Part shown: one piece after another, positions 26,390 to 34,891 of the stretch | Position numbering within the stretch: position 1 is the first letter of the stretch | Layout: each line of letters begins with the position of its first letter | From: Gammaproteobacteria bacterium | GTDB lineage: Bacteria > Pseudomonadota > Gammaproteobacteria > SZUA-152 | DNA length: 37,632 nucleotides | NCBI GenBank assembly: GCA_021647505.1 | Contig: JAKIUN010000035.1 | Span: forward strand, 1-37,632 | Reading direction: 5' to 3' | The notes under the pieces: model-generated | What the model was told of the DNA's origin: nothing | Database searches by the model: none | What the model saw: only the letters and a program-made list of their open reading frames with translations | Program-made: the position numbers and the translations under genes

Positions 26390-29065
26390 TTACTTAACAG
26401 CCAGTTCTCTCAAGACACGGAATCCAGTGACATCGTCCGGCTGGCCCGAGTGATACTGCCAGCTCGAAACCTGACATTCATCCATGGGGGTAATATACGA
26501 CCCACCCATGACGACCAATTGTCCATTTTTTCCATATCCCCACTCCTGAACATTTCCTAAATAATTGACCAAACCCCAAGAATTTTTCTTACCCGTAGTG
26601 ATCTTGACAAGCCTGTCACCTTTTTGAATGCCACGACTTCTAAACTGACAGTTTCGGTTTGGATCATGGGTTCTTGTCGTTGAAGCGGCGGCATAGCGCC
26701 ACTCATTCTTGGTCGGAAGACGATATTTCTTACCCGTCTCTTTGCTGAGCCAGTTTAAATATCCCTTGATCACCTTAACCGATTGACCAGTGACGGGGAC
26801 ATCAGCATTACCCCGCTCAGACAAAGAACAGTTATTGGTTTCCAGGCAGTATTGATTAAATTCAGCAACAGAAACTTCATACCTTCCAATTGCAAAGCTC
26901 CTGATATTTTCAGTGTCAGGAACAACAACCAAATCAGGCCCATCTCCTGTGGATTTTACCTGATCCCTGCACACGGCTCTTTCCCCTCTCGCGCCAAATC
27001 CCGCTATGTAGTTATTACAGGCATCATGAAGGTGTATTTTAATAGATGTAATTACTGCATTATTCTCAAAAATCCGTAGGGCATATTTTCTTGACTCAAT
27101 CGCTCGCTCGGGAAACCTTCGCCCCTGCTTTGATATGCACGCAGCCAGAGAATTCACGATATCCCCTTTAATTATCGAGTATTTGTCCTTGTTCAGTGAC
27201 TGCAGCTTCCTGATGGCCATCTCAAAATCCCGCATATTAATTCCTGCATGACACTCCAATTGTTTGTTGACGTTGACAAGTGCAAGACTGTATTCATCGA
27301 TTAAACGCCGGGCCTGTATTTCCCCACTTCGTTTCTTAATGGCTTTTTGTCTTTCATTGCGAGCATTCAAACGATCAACTTTCTCTTTTTCATTATTAGC
27401 CAGCCGAGATAATTTTTCATTTTCGTTTATAGCTTCCGATAACTTAATTTCCTCTCTTGCTAAATCAGTGGAATTATCGCTATATCTTATTGCATTTTCA
27501 ATCAGACGTCTCGCACTACGAAATTTAAGCGAGCTTATTTCAGCCTGTATTTTATTCAAATACAGTGAAAATATTCTGCTCCTCATCTCTGTAAGCCAGC
27601 TATCGACTGGGGGTAACAACGTATCCACCCCCTGATACTCCTTCCATACATTCCCCTCCCAGACACTAGAAAATATGGGGTTTTCAACAAGCGCTTCCAG
27701 TGCCTCCTTGTATAAACCCAGCCGAATAGAAAACTCCAGCTCACTTCTAATATCGTGCTCGGAAAAAGACACCGGCTCTACAGTCTCTGTCCCATTGTTA
27801 AGGTATGAAAATCCGACAACACTAACCAATAAAACCATAGAGATTGCGAGCATATATCGAGGCTTTCGCTCTATAACCAACTGCTGATAGAATTCCCCGA
27901 CAGATCCGATACGATCCTTGCGTTCAAAGGCCAATGCCTTTTCCAGAACTTTCCACTGTCTCTTCTTCAAGTCTGTGATACGGTCGGGTTTTAGGCGCTG
28001 TTTCCTTGCCAGGTCGGCTGGCTGTTTGCCAAAAGGATGTCTGCCAGTAAATAACTCATAGACAATACAGCCCAGTGCATATATGTCATCCCTGACGTCT
28101 GGTTCCTGACCCTCAAGCATTTCACAACTGGCATATGCTGGTGTTAGCCCTCCCAGGCTTCCCGCATCAAATATAGTCTTATGAACCGATAGTCCATCCG
28201 TTTTCTCAATAGTCGTTACAGCTCTTGCAATACCGAAATCAAATATTTTTGCTGTACCATCCGTTGTTACAAATATATTTCCAGGCTTGAAATCTGCGTG
28301 AACAATATTCTTTGCATGTGCATATTGCAGTGCCCGGCAAATATCCTGGACAATTATCCACACATCATCCCAGGGGAGTCCTGTCGTCCTGTACTGCTTA
28401 ATCAATCTATCGAGCGGCTTTCCCTCCATGTACTCCATGGTCATGAAGAACACATCCCCATCTCTGTCAAAATCAAAGACCTGAACAATATTCTGATGGG
28501 AAAGGCTTTGAGTTTTACTAGACTCACGTTGAAGGGCAATAAATGCCTCGGGATGTGAATTAAATTCCGAGTTCAACATTTTTATAGCGACATAGGGATA
28601 TCTATCTTTAGCCTCTACTTTCAATCGGTCCCTAGCCTTATAAACAACCCCCATTCCACCGACACCAAGCACTTTCTCCAAGAGAAAGCGGTCTTTTAAG
28701 ACACGATTTTTGGCTGTGACATGAGGAAAATAATACTCCCGGCTTCCCGGTATCCGGTCGGCTCCGGACAAGGCAGAAGACAATGGCGCCGGCAAAAAAC
28801 GGGTACTATCCTTCCCTGTGCCAATTTCCAAAGCGCGGTATCGAGTCGCATCAGGATCCGTTTGATCTCCTGCAGCCTGGCGCTCTCCCGCCTTCTCTCC
28901 ATTCTCCCCATTCTCTCGATTAAATTGACTCCGCTGATGTAGCCTGGTTTTATTCTTGTCTGCTAACACGGTATGGCCCGACGAGAATCCCTCCTCGGCT
29001 TCCTTACCATCTTGACTCACTGCCTTGGCGTCCGAGTCAATGTTTTCATCGTTGGGTTCATTCAT
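26390..29065 (-). CDS. Membrane Ser/Thr protein kinase with C-terminal SUMF1/FGE-fold domain
   Basis: An 891-residue Hanks-type kinase. An acidic/polar, probably disordered N-terminus (1-115) precedes the kinase domain (about 125-400). Kinase landmarks are the Gly loop GVGGMG (134-139), K162 in VAIK, DFG at 276-278, and the activation-segment end TPAYASCE. The catalytic loop reads HADFKPGN, so HRD is replaced by H256-A-D258, keeping the catalytic Asp but losing the Arg (a non-RD kinase). One membrane helix (about 404-422) follows, then a ~250-residue helical region with coiled-coil character. A SUMF1-like domain ends the protein (IGRYEVSVAEFNQYC, KYRLPTKNEWRYAAA, NYLGNVQEWGYG, TGFRVLREL). That domain lacks the FGE cysteine pair, so it is probably a binding module. 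The gene is followed by the motor genes and faces the TPR gene set, suggesting it senses or regulates that machine. Confidence 0.9.
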   Translation of the reverse strand: MNEPNDENIDSDAKAVSQDGKEAEEGFSSGHTVLADKNKTRLHQRSQFNRENGENGEKAGERQAAGDQTDPDATRYRALEIGTGKDSTRFLPAPLSSALSGADRIPGSREYYFPHVTAKNRVLKDRFLLEKVLGVGGMGVVYKARDRLKVEAKDRYPYVAIKMLNSEFNSHPEAFIALQRESSKTQSLSHQNIVQVFDFDRDGDVFFMTMEYMEGKPLDRLIKQYRTTGLPWDDVWIIVQDICRALQYAHAKNIVHADFKPGNIFVTTDGTAKIFDFGIARAVTTIEKTDGLSVHKTIFDAGSLGGLTPAYASCEMLEGQEPDVRDDIYALGCIVYELFTGRHPFGKQPADLARKQRLKPDRITDLKKRQWKVLEKALAFERKDRIGSVGEFYQQLVIERKPRYMLAISMVLLVSVVGFSYLNNGTETVEPVSFSEHDIRSELEFSIRLGLYKEALEALVENPIFSSVWEGNVWKEYQGVDTLLPPVDSWLTEMRSRIFSLYLNKIQAEISSLKFRSARRLIENAIRYSDNSTDLAREEIKLSEAINENEKLSRLANNEKEKVDRLNARNERQKAIKKRSGEIQARRLIDEYSLALVNVNKQLECHAGINMRDFEMAIRKLQSLNKDKYSIIKGDIVNSLAACISKQGRRFPERAIESRKYALRIFENNAVITSIKIHLHDACNNYIAGFGARGERAVCRDQVKSTGDGPDLVVVPDTENIRSFAIGRYEVSVAEFNQYCLETNNCSLSERGNADVPVTGQSVKVIKGYLNWLSKETGKKYRLPTKNEWRYAAASTTRTHDPNRNCQFRSRGIQKGDRLVKITTGKKNSWGLVNYLGNVQEWGYGKNGQLVVMGGSYITPMDECQVSSWQYHSGQPDDVTGFRVLRELAVK

Positions 29066-29754
29066 CTGACTATAATTTCTTAAATCGGCCTGCTTGATGA
29101 GTAAAATACTTCAGCAAAAATTGCTTGAATGGCGCCAGGGAACCCATTGGAATGAGCACAAATGAGTACTAATGAGGGGGTACAGAAAGCCAATCACACT
29201 AAAATTCAAGCATAACGGCGTATATTACAACTCTTTTAGGGCAAAAATCTGCTAAATGCATGACATATCAGAACTTACTCTCACACAAACAGCGTTCCCG
29301 GAGAGTCAACGCGCCAAAGTGAATATTGCTTGCATTCAAATACCATCCATGGATGGCCAACCTAAATCCTGAAGAAGGCCCCACAATCAATTGATAACAA
29401 AGTGAATTTTACAAAGCGTCTGACGCCAGCAGGAGAAACTACTCCTGGGGAATCAACTTCCTGCGGATCCCGACCTCCGCCAAGATGGCGGTGACTCCTC
29501 CCGCATCACCAAAACGCCTATCACCGGCTACTCCGCCCATGTAGTCGCATGTACACAGTTGTTACATTGTCTTGCTGAACAAGGCCCATCACCTGACCAA
29601 TATTCCAACCAGAACACCTCCCCTTCAGGGTCTGCAATCCGGCACCTCAACAATAGACGCACAAAGGCAACAATGGTATGTTTCGAAACGTCAGCTTGCA
29701 CCTTTACTTCCACGTACTTCCACGAGAATAGTATTTTTCCGTCCGGATCCGACC
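29066..29754. other. Divergent intergenic region between kinase and TPR gene sets
   Basis: This 689-base region should carry promoters for both directions. It contains three ten-base-phased copies of AATGAG (29151-29176). It also has small hairpins: CAGGAG/CTCCTG near 29430 and CCGCCA/TGGCGG near 29480. An open frame in phase with the first TPR protein begins at 29572, but it has no signal peptide and no ribosome-binding site and is treated as untranslated. No classical promoter was convincing. Confidence 0.45.
29151..29176. promoter_or_regulatory. Three AATGAG direct repeats at ten-base spacing
   Basis: AATGAG occurs at 29151, 29161 and 29171, each unit ten bases long (AATGAGCACA, AATGAGTACT, AATGAGGGGG). 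Spacing of one helical turn would place the repeats on one face of the DNA, as in binding sites for response regulators that bind in tandem. The site ends 86 bases upstream of the kinase start and 579 upstream of the first TPR gene. Functional reading is inference. Confidence 0.35.
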
Positions 29755-31173
29755 ATGTTATTTCACACTTCACTCCCCTATAAATCAACTATCTTGATTT
29801 GTGGAATATTACCCTTTTTTATATCGTTCTTTCCCTTTCCCGCCTTGGCAGACGCAATCACCTTCTCCAGAATCGATGAGCTCGACAAGCGGTTCCAGGA
29901 TTTTTCATCGGAGTATTACAAAACATTAATACTCCAGAGAAAGAAATCTAAAACCCCTGTTTTTCACCAACTATCACAGCTTGATCGCACGGTTCGTCAG
30001 CTAGAAGAAAAACAGCAGCACGTAGAGGCTATTACACTGATCATATATAATCTGGACTTGATCAGGGACAATACCGAGACACCGTCTACACTTTATTTCA
30101 TTAAACTGTTACTGGAACGCAATGAACTGGAATCGGCGACAAATCTATTTGATAGCATCCAATCGAACAGTAACAGAGTTATCATATCCAACGTCCAATA
30201 TGAATTTGCTAAATACCATCTAAAACGAAAGAAATGGAAAAATACCCTAAAGTACCTCGATGGAATCGTTGCAGACCTTGTAATGCATGACGCGCACTAC
30301 GCACTGCTGATAAAAGGAATTTCACTACAAAACTTAAAAGAACATAGACAGGCTATAAAAGTTTACAAGCAAATCCCCAATACATCGAAGTATTTTGCGC
30401 ATGCCACATTGAATATCGCTGTCGCCTATATTCGTCAAGATTGGTGGACTGATGCACATATTGCCATAAACGAGATATTACAGAAAAGCCGCAACAAAGT
30501 ATCGAATGAAATGGCAAACCGGCTCTTTGTCATGCTGGGTTATTCGCTTATGCGAAAGGAATATTACCGAAATGCCCGTGATGCCTTCCGCTCCGTAAAC
30601 CTGGATAGCCACTATGCCAATCAAGCACTGCTGGGATTAACCCTGACCGCGGCCAGTCAAAATGATTATATTGGCGCATTAAATGCGGCTAATATCTTGA
30701 AAGAAAAGGCGGATAAGGATTTACCCACAGAAGAATCCTACCTACTGATACCCTATATTTATAGCAGGCTTGATCAGCACCTCACGGCTTCCGCAGGCTT
30801 TGACCAAGCCATTAATCATTACACGCGGCGTATTCAAGAATTAGAAGCCATTTTAAGCACAAATAATCATCTTGAAAAAAGAGTCAGTATTATCGCAAAC
30901 AACAACATGCTTCGCATCGATGACTATGAGCTGGACTTCAGCAAGCAGTATCCAAAATCTTTCCTAGAAAACCTTACAGCATTAAATGAGCTGGAAAGAT
31001 ACATAAATAACCAGGCAATCAAGAAAATATTTGATCGACTCTATGCCGACCATCAAGCAACCCTGGATGAGATAATTCGTGAACTATTGAATCAGAGGAT
31101 AAGCTACTTATCCAGCTATACCGACCAATCAAGGTATGGACTGGCGCGCATATATGACAGCAGCCCAGAATGA
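29755..31173 (+). CDS. Secreted TPR-like repeat protein
   Basis: A 472-residue exported helical-repeat protein. The frame extends upstream to 29572, but the ATG at 29755 leads directly into a Sec signal peptide (ILICGILPFFISFFPFPALA), so it is the preferred start. The mature part is a series of paired helices of TPR type, for example ALLIKGISLQNLKEHRQAIK, then HATLNIAVAYIRQDWWTDAH and LFVMLGYSLMRKEYYRNARD. A charged coiled region follows near the C-terminus. No lipobox is present, so it should be soluble in the periplasm. It is the first gene of the plus-strand set, ending 7 bases before the start of the large TPR lipoprotein. It is likely a scaffold for the motor complex, comparable in type, though not shown homologous, to the TPR proteins of Myxococcus Glt. 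Confidence 0.8.
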   Translation: MLFHTSLPYKSTILICGILPFFISFFPFPALADAITFSRIDELDKRFQDFSSEYYKTLILQRKKSKTPVFHQLSQLDRTVRQLEEKQQHVEAITLIIYNLDLIRDNTETPSTLYFIKLLLERNELESATNLFDSIQSNSNRVIISNVQYEFAKYHLKRKKWKNTLKYLDGIVADLVMHDAHYALLIKGISLQNLKEHRQAIKVYKQIPNTSKYFAHATLNIAVAYIRQDWWTDAHIAINEILQKSRNKVSNEMANRLFVMLGYSLMRKEYYRNARDAFRSVNLDSHYANQALLGLTLTAASQNDYIGALNAANILKEKADKDLPTEESYLLIPYIYSRLDQHLTASAGFDQAINHYTRRIQELEAILSTNNHLEKRVSIIANNNMLRIDDYELDFSKQYPKSFLENLTALNELERYINNQAIKKIFDRLYADHQATLDEIIRELLNQRISYLSSYTDQSRYGLARIYDSSPE

Positions 31174-31180
31174 TCTCTCC

Positions 31181-33988
31181 ATGGCTCTGAAGACGCCCCT
31201 ATATATTCTTCTTCTGCTGTTGCTTGCAGCATGTAGCACTCCGCAACCTCCTCGCACACTGGGTGATATTGATATAACTGGTAATCATCGGCATCGCATC
31301 ATTACCTCATCTGCACCAAGATCAAATGAGGAAATCAGGCAGGCCTATGCAAGATACCTCAGTCATTCAGGCAAGAGTGGCAGGTCTCGCGCGACGGCCA
31401 TCAATCGCCTCGCTGAGCTGGAATTTGAGCTAGGCAGCAAGATCGCGCACGAAAATGACCTTCTGAATAGCACTAATGACGAAAAAATTGATATCGCATA
31501 CATCGACAGACTGAATAAAATGATCGAGCTTATCACCTATTCATTAGCCGAATACCCAAACGCTCAAGGCAACGACAAACTCTTATACAACCTAGCGAAC
31601 GCCTATGAGCAAAAAGGTGATTCGAAGAAATCCGTGGCTGTGCTCGATGAAATAGTCAGAGAATATTCCGATTCACAGTATTACATTGAAAGCCAGTTTC
31701 GGGTTGCAGAAGACCACTATTCAAAGAGGGACTATATCTCCGCTGAAGATGCATATACGAATGTAATTTTCTCAAAAAGTGGCAACAAATTCATAGAAAA
31801 GTCTCTCTTAAAAAGAGGATGGGCCAGGTTCAAGCTTAATTACTACCAAGAAGCCGCTGATGATTTTCTAGCGGCAGTCACCTATCATAGCTTTACTGAC
31901 CCAGATGAACTTAAAGGCATCGAGAAGGATATTTTTGACGAATATTTTCGTGCTATCGGGCTCTCATTCTCCTATATGGGAAGCCTGAATGAGGTTCACC
32001 AGCATATTGATAACAGGTCAAAACTTAAATACATCTACCAGATATATAAAAGCATTAGCGATATCTATTTCAAGCAGAATCGTTATTCGGATTCTGCTGA
32101 GACACTGATCTATTTCACTAAAAAATATCCGGATTCCCGGCACATACCCGAGTCCCATGAGAAAATTATCGACATTTGGCGACAAGCAGGTTTTCTCACC
32201 AAGTACTACGCTTCTATTGACTCCTTTTACTCGGAATACAACCCCAATAGTCGTTATTGGGCAAGTAAAAGTGTAGATCTAAAGACACAAAGAGAAATTG
32301 ACCATTCATTGAAAGAGTACACGCTACTGATGGCAATGCATTTCCACAGAAACTATCAAGCCACGAAAAAAGAGCTGGCGTTTTCCAATGCGGAAAAGTG
32401 GTATCAACGCTACTTGAGCCATTATTCTCAACACTCGCGAAAAGACAATATTCATTTTCTATACGCAGAGTTATTGTCGGAACACAACAACGATGAAGCC
32501 GCGCTTTACCATTACGAGATAGCAGCCTACGATGCGGGTATCATCCTGGATAAAGACGCTGCTTACAGTACAATTTTCATTACCAGCCGCCTGTATCTAT
32601 CTGAACAACAGGGTGGCCGAAAATTAAAATGGCTGAATCAACATATCAAGTATGCAACCCTTTACGGGCAACTCTATCCAAATGATGAGCAGTCCCCCAG
32701 CATCGTGACACATGCAGCAGAATTGGCCTTTAACGCCCAGATGTATAATGAGGCCATTGAACTAACAAGCCTCATTTCAGGTAACGCTGACTCACTCGCC
32801 ATTGAAAACGCCCGCATTATTCGCGGACAATCGTATATGGCACTAAAACAATATACTCGTGCCGAGAACATTTACCACTCTCTTTTGGACTCGGCAAGTG
32901 CGACTTATATCACTCAATATCAAATTGTCGACAAACTCGCCTTTTCAATATATCAGCAAGGCGTTGCGGAAAAAAACAGCGGTAACATACCGCATGCCAT
33001 TCGGCATTTTAGACGAATCCCGCAAATCGTTCCTGAATCAAATATTGCCCCTGCCGGTATGAATGAGGCAGTAACATTAAGTATAAATAATGAAATGTGG
33101 GAAGCTGCTATTAAGATGATAAAGGAGTATCAGGCACGTTACCCTCAGCACGATCTTAACGTGGATATGAGCAAGAAACTGTCACTCGCATATTTAAGAT
33201 CAGGACAAGATATAGCCGCTGCCCAGGAATATGAAAAAATATCGAAATCCGGGGAAGGTTTAGAAATTAAAATCGCCGCGCTATGGAAGGCCGCTGAACT
33301 CTATGAGTCCAATAATGAAACCTTATTGGCCATTAATGCGTACTCAGAATTTGCAGACACATATCCGACACACTACTCACAGAAAATGGAGGCCATGTAC
33401 AGGCTCGCCACCCTTTATGACACCATCAACACACCGGACAGCGCCAACCTTTGGAGGCATAGAATACTGAGTGCCGATAAAGATATCACTAGGGAGAAAA
33501 AAACTGAGCGGATGAATTTTATTGCTTCATCAAGCGCTCTCGTATTGGCGAATAATGAATACAAAGCCTATAAACAATTGAAGCTTATACTGCCACTGAA
33601 AGAGAGCCTGAAGAGAAAGAAAGCGTCACTCCAAAAGGCAGTTAGATTATTTGGACAAGCATCTGTATATGGCGTAGCGGAAACGACAACCGAAGCCACA
33701 CACAGTATCGCCGAAATCTATAATATATTTAGCCAGGCCTTATTGCATTCTGAGCGCCCACTTGGCCTGAATAATGACGAACTGGAACAGTATGAAATTC
33801 TCTTAGAAGATCAAGCCTTCCCCTTTGAGGAGAAAGCCATCGAGTTTTTTGAAGTCAATCTTTCATATATCAAGGATGGCCTTTATGATTCGTGGATTCA
33901 AAAAAGCCGTTATCAATTGATGATATTATTTCCGGCCAAATATCAACGACAAGTAAAAACAGATACTTATATCAATGTATTACACTAG
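31181..33988 (+). CDS. Large TPR lipoprotein
   Basis: A 935-residue lipoprotein built almost wholly of TPR-like helical repeats. The longest frame starts at 31136 inside the previous gene. The ATG at 31181 begins the signal peptide itself (MALKTPLYILLLLLLAAC) with a good lipobox LAAC, giving C18 as the lipidated residue. Ser at +2 predicts sorting to the outer membrane. Repeats include KLLYNLANAYEQKGDSKKSV, FRVAEDHYSKRDYISAEDAY and AALWKAAELYESNNETLLAI, consistent with Sel1/TPR and YfiO-like folds. The size and role resemble the large periplasmic TPR scaffold proteins of the Myxococcus Glt/Nfs machines (GltD type), which is inference from architecture. The 3' end overlaps the next gene by 14 bases. 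Confidence 0.85.
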   Translation: MALKTPLYILLLLLLAACSTPQPPRTLGDIDITGNHRHRIITSSAPRSNEEIRQAYARYLSHSGKSGRSRATAINRLAELEFELGSKIAHENDLLNSTNDEKIDIAYIDRLNKMIELITYSLAEYPNAQGNDKLLYNLANAYEQKGDSKKSVAVLDEIVREYSDSQYYIESQFRVAEDHYSKRDYISAEDAYTNVIFSKSGNKFIEKSLLKRGWARFKLNYYQEAADDFLAAVTYHSFTDPDELKGIEKDIFDEYFRAIGLSFSYMGSLNEVHQHIDNRSKLKYIYQIYKSISDIYFKQNRYSDSAETLIYFTKKYPDSRHIPESHEKIIDIWRQAGFLTKYYASIDSFYSEYNPNSRYWASKSVDLKTQREIDHSLKEYTLLMAMHFHRNYQATKKELAFSNAEKWYQRYLSHYSQHSRKDNIHFLYAELLSEHNNDEAALYHYEIAAYDAGIILDKDAAYSTIFITSRLYLSEQQGGRKLKWLNQHIKYATLYGQLYPNDEQSPSIVTHAAELAFNAQMYNEAIELTSLISGNADSLAIENARIIRGQSYMALKQYTRAENIYHSLLDSASATYITQYQIVDKLAFSIYQQGVAEKNSGNIPHAIRHFRRIPQIVPESNIAPAGMNEAVTLSINNEMWEAAIKMIKEYQARYPQHDLNVDMSKKLSLAYLRSGQDIAAAQEYEKISKSGEGLEIKIAALWKAAELYESNNETLLAINAYSEFADTYPTHYSQKMEAMYRLATLYDTINTPDSANLWRHRILSADKDITREKKTERMNFIASSSALVLANNEYKAYKQLKLILPLKESLKRKKASLQKAVRLFGQASVYGVAETTTEATHSIAEIYNIFSQALLHSERPLGLNNDELEQYEILLEDQAFPFEEKAIEFFEVNLSYIKDGLYDSWIQKSRYQLMILFPAKYQRQVKTDTYINVLH

Positions 33989-34574
33989 AATTATTATCAT
34001 ATTAAGCCTGCTGTCGTTATCCGCCTGTAGTCAGCATATTGGGCAGAAATATGATGAAACATCAGTGCAAAGCGAGGATTTTACAAGCAACCCCGAATCC
34101 GAAATCAGGCTATATCAACAGGCCATCATGCATCTTAGAGATAACGATCTGGATATGGCAAAAGATATTCTAGTTGCTTTCACAAAAAAGCGTCCTGAGC
34201 TTGCTGGCCCATGGGCCAATCTGGGGCTCATCAAAATCAAGAACAATGATCTGGATGCGGCAGAAAAATTATTGAAAATAGCCGTGGAGAAAAACCCTAA
34301 AATGGCTCAAGCATTTAACCTGCTTGGCTTCATCGAAAACAAACGAGAAAACCTACAGCAGGCTAGGCAGTTTTACATCCAGGCAATTCAATATAAAAAC
34401 GACTATGCTATCGCACACTACAACCTCGCCCTGCTCTATGACACCTATTTCCAGGAAATAGAGAAGTCCATACTACATTATCAGCGCTACCTGGAATTGA
34501 TTGATTATAGCGATCAAGAAACTATTGATTGGCTGGATGAGCTAAAATTTTCATTAAAGAAAAAAACCTCATGA
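33975..34574 (+). CDS. Small TPR lipoprotein
   Basis: A 199-residue lipoprotein. The signal peptide MYYTRIIIILSLLSLSAC has the lipobox LSAC with C18 and Ser at +2, predicting the outer membrane. At least three canonical TPR units follow: PWANLGLIKIKNNDLDAAEK, AFNLLGFIENKRENLQQARQ and AHYNLALLYDTYFQEIEKSI. The start lies inside the end of the large TPR lipoprotein gene (14-base overlap), and the stop overlaps the next start (ATGA). Such overlaps point to fixed stoichiometry. It resembles PilF-like and GltE-like TPR lipoproteins. The absence of type IV pilus genes here argues against PilF. Confidence 0.87.
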   Translation: MYYTRIIIILSLLSLSACSQHIGQKYDETSVQSEDFTSNPESEIRLYQQAIMHLRDNDLDMAKDILVAFTKKRPELAGPWANLGLIKIKNNDLDAAEKLLKIAVEKNPKMAQAFNLLGFIENKRENLQQARQFYIQAIQYKNDYAIAHYNLALLYDTYFQEIEKSILHYQRYLELIDYSDQETIDWLDELKFSLKKKTS

Positions 34575-34834
34575 AAAACATGAATCTGGTTACTGGTATT
34601 TTATTCCTGTTACTCACCTGTACCAGTATTTACGCCAGTGATAAACGGGAGCTAGATACTACGATTATCAAAGGAAACAAAGAAGCACCACAAATTTTAT
34701 ACATGGTGCCGTGGCAAGAGACAAAGACTTCAACAAAAAAGGAAGAGCAAAAACTCGTATTACACAGTTTATTTGGGGATTTATTTGACCCGATACTGCC
34801 CGAAAAGCTTGATCAAAAAATGGAAAATGAATAA
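34571..34834 (+). CDS. Small exported protein of unknown function
   Basis: An 87-residue protein with a Sec signal peptide (MNLVTGILFLLLTCTSIYA), leaving about 64 mature residues. The mature part begins SDKRELDTTIIKGNKEAPQI, followed by LYMVPWQ, and the tail is charged. It has no cysteine after the signal peptide and no known domain. Its ATG overlaps the stop of the small TPR lipoprotein (ATGA), so it is coupled to the TPR set and probably belongs to the same envelope machine. It is a genuine gene by signal peptide, coupling and codon pattern. Function is not known to me. Confidence 0.8.
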   Translation: MKNMNLVTGILFLLLTCTSIYASDKRELDTTIIKGNKEAPQILYMVPWQETKTSTKKEEQKLVLHSLFGDLFDPILPEKLDQKMENE

Positions 34835-34891
34835 CTGAATGCTCACCAGCTAAAGCCAAATATTAAATTCTATTTGCTGCCAGATAATTTT

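Noticed and set aside
29151-29180. CRISPR-like interpretation of the phased repeats
   Set aside because: Units are only six conserved bases without spacers of the usual length. No cas genes are present.
29572-29754. 61-codon upstream extension of the first TPR protein
   Set aside because: The extension would bury the signal peptide and begins with a TTG lacking a ribosome-binding site.
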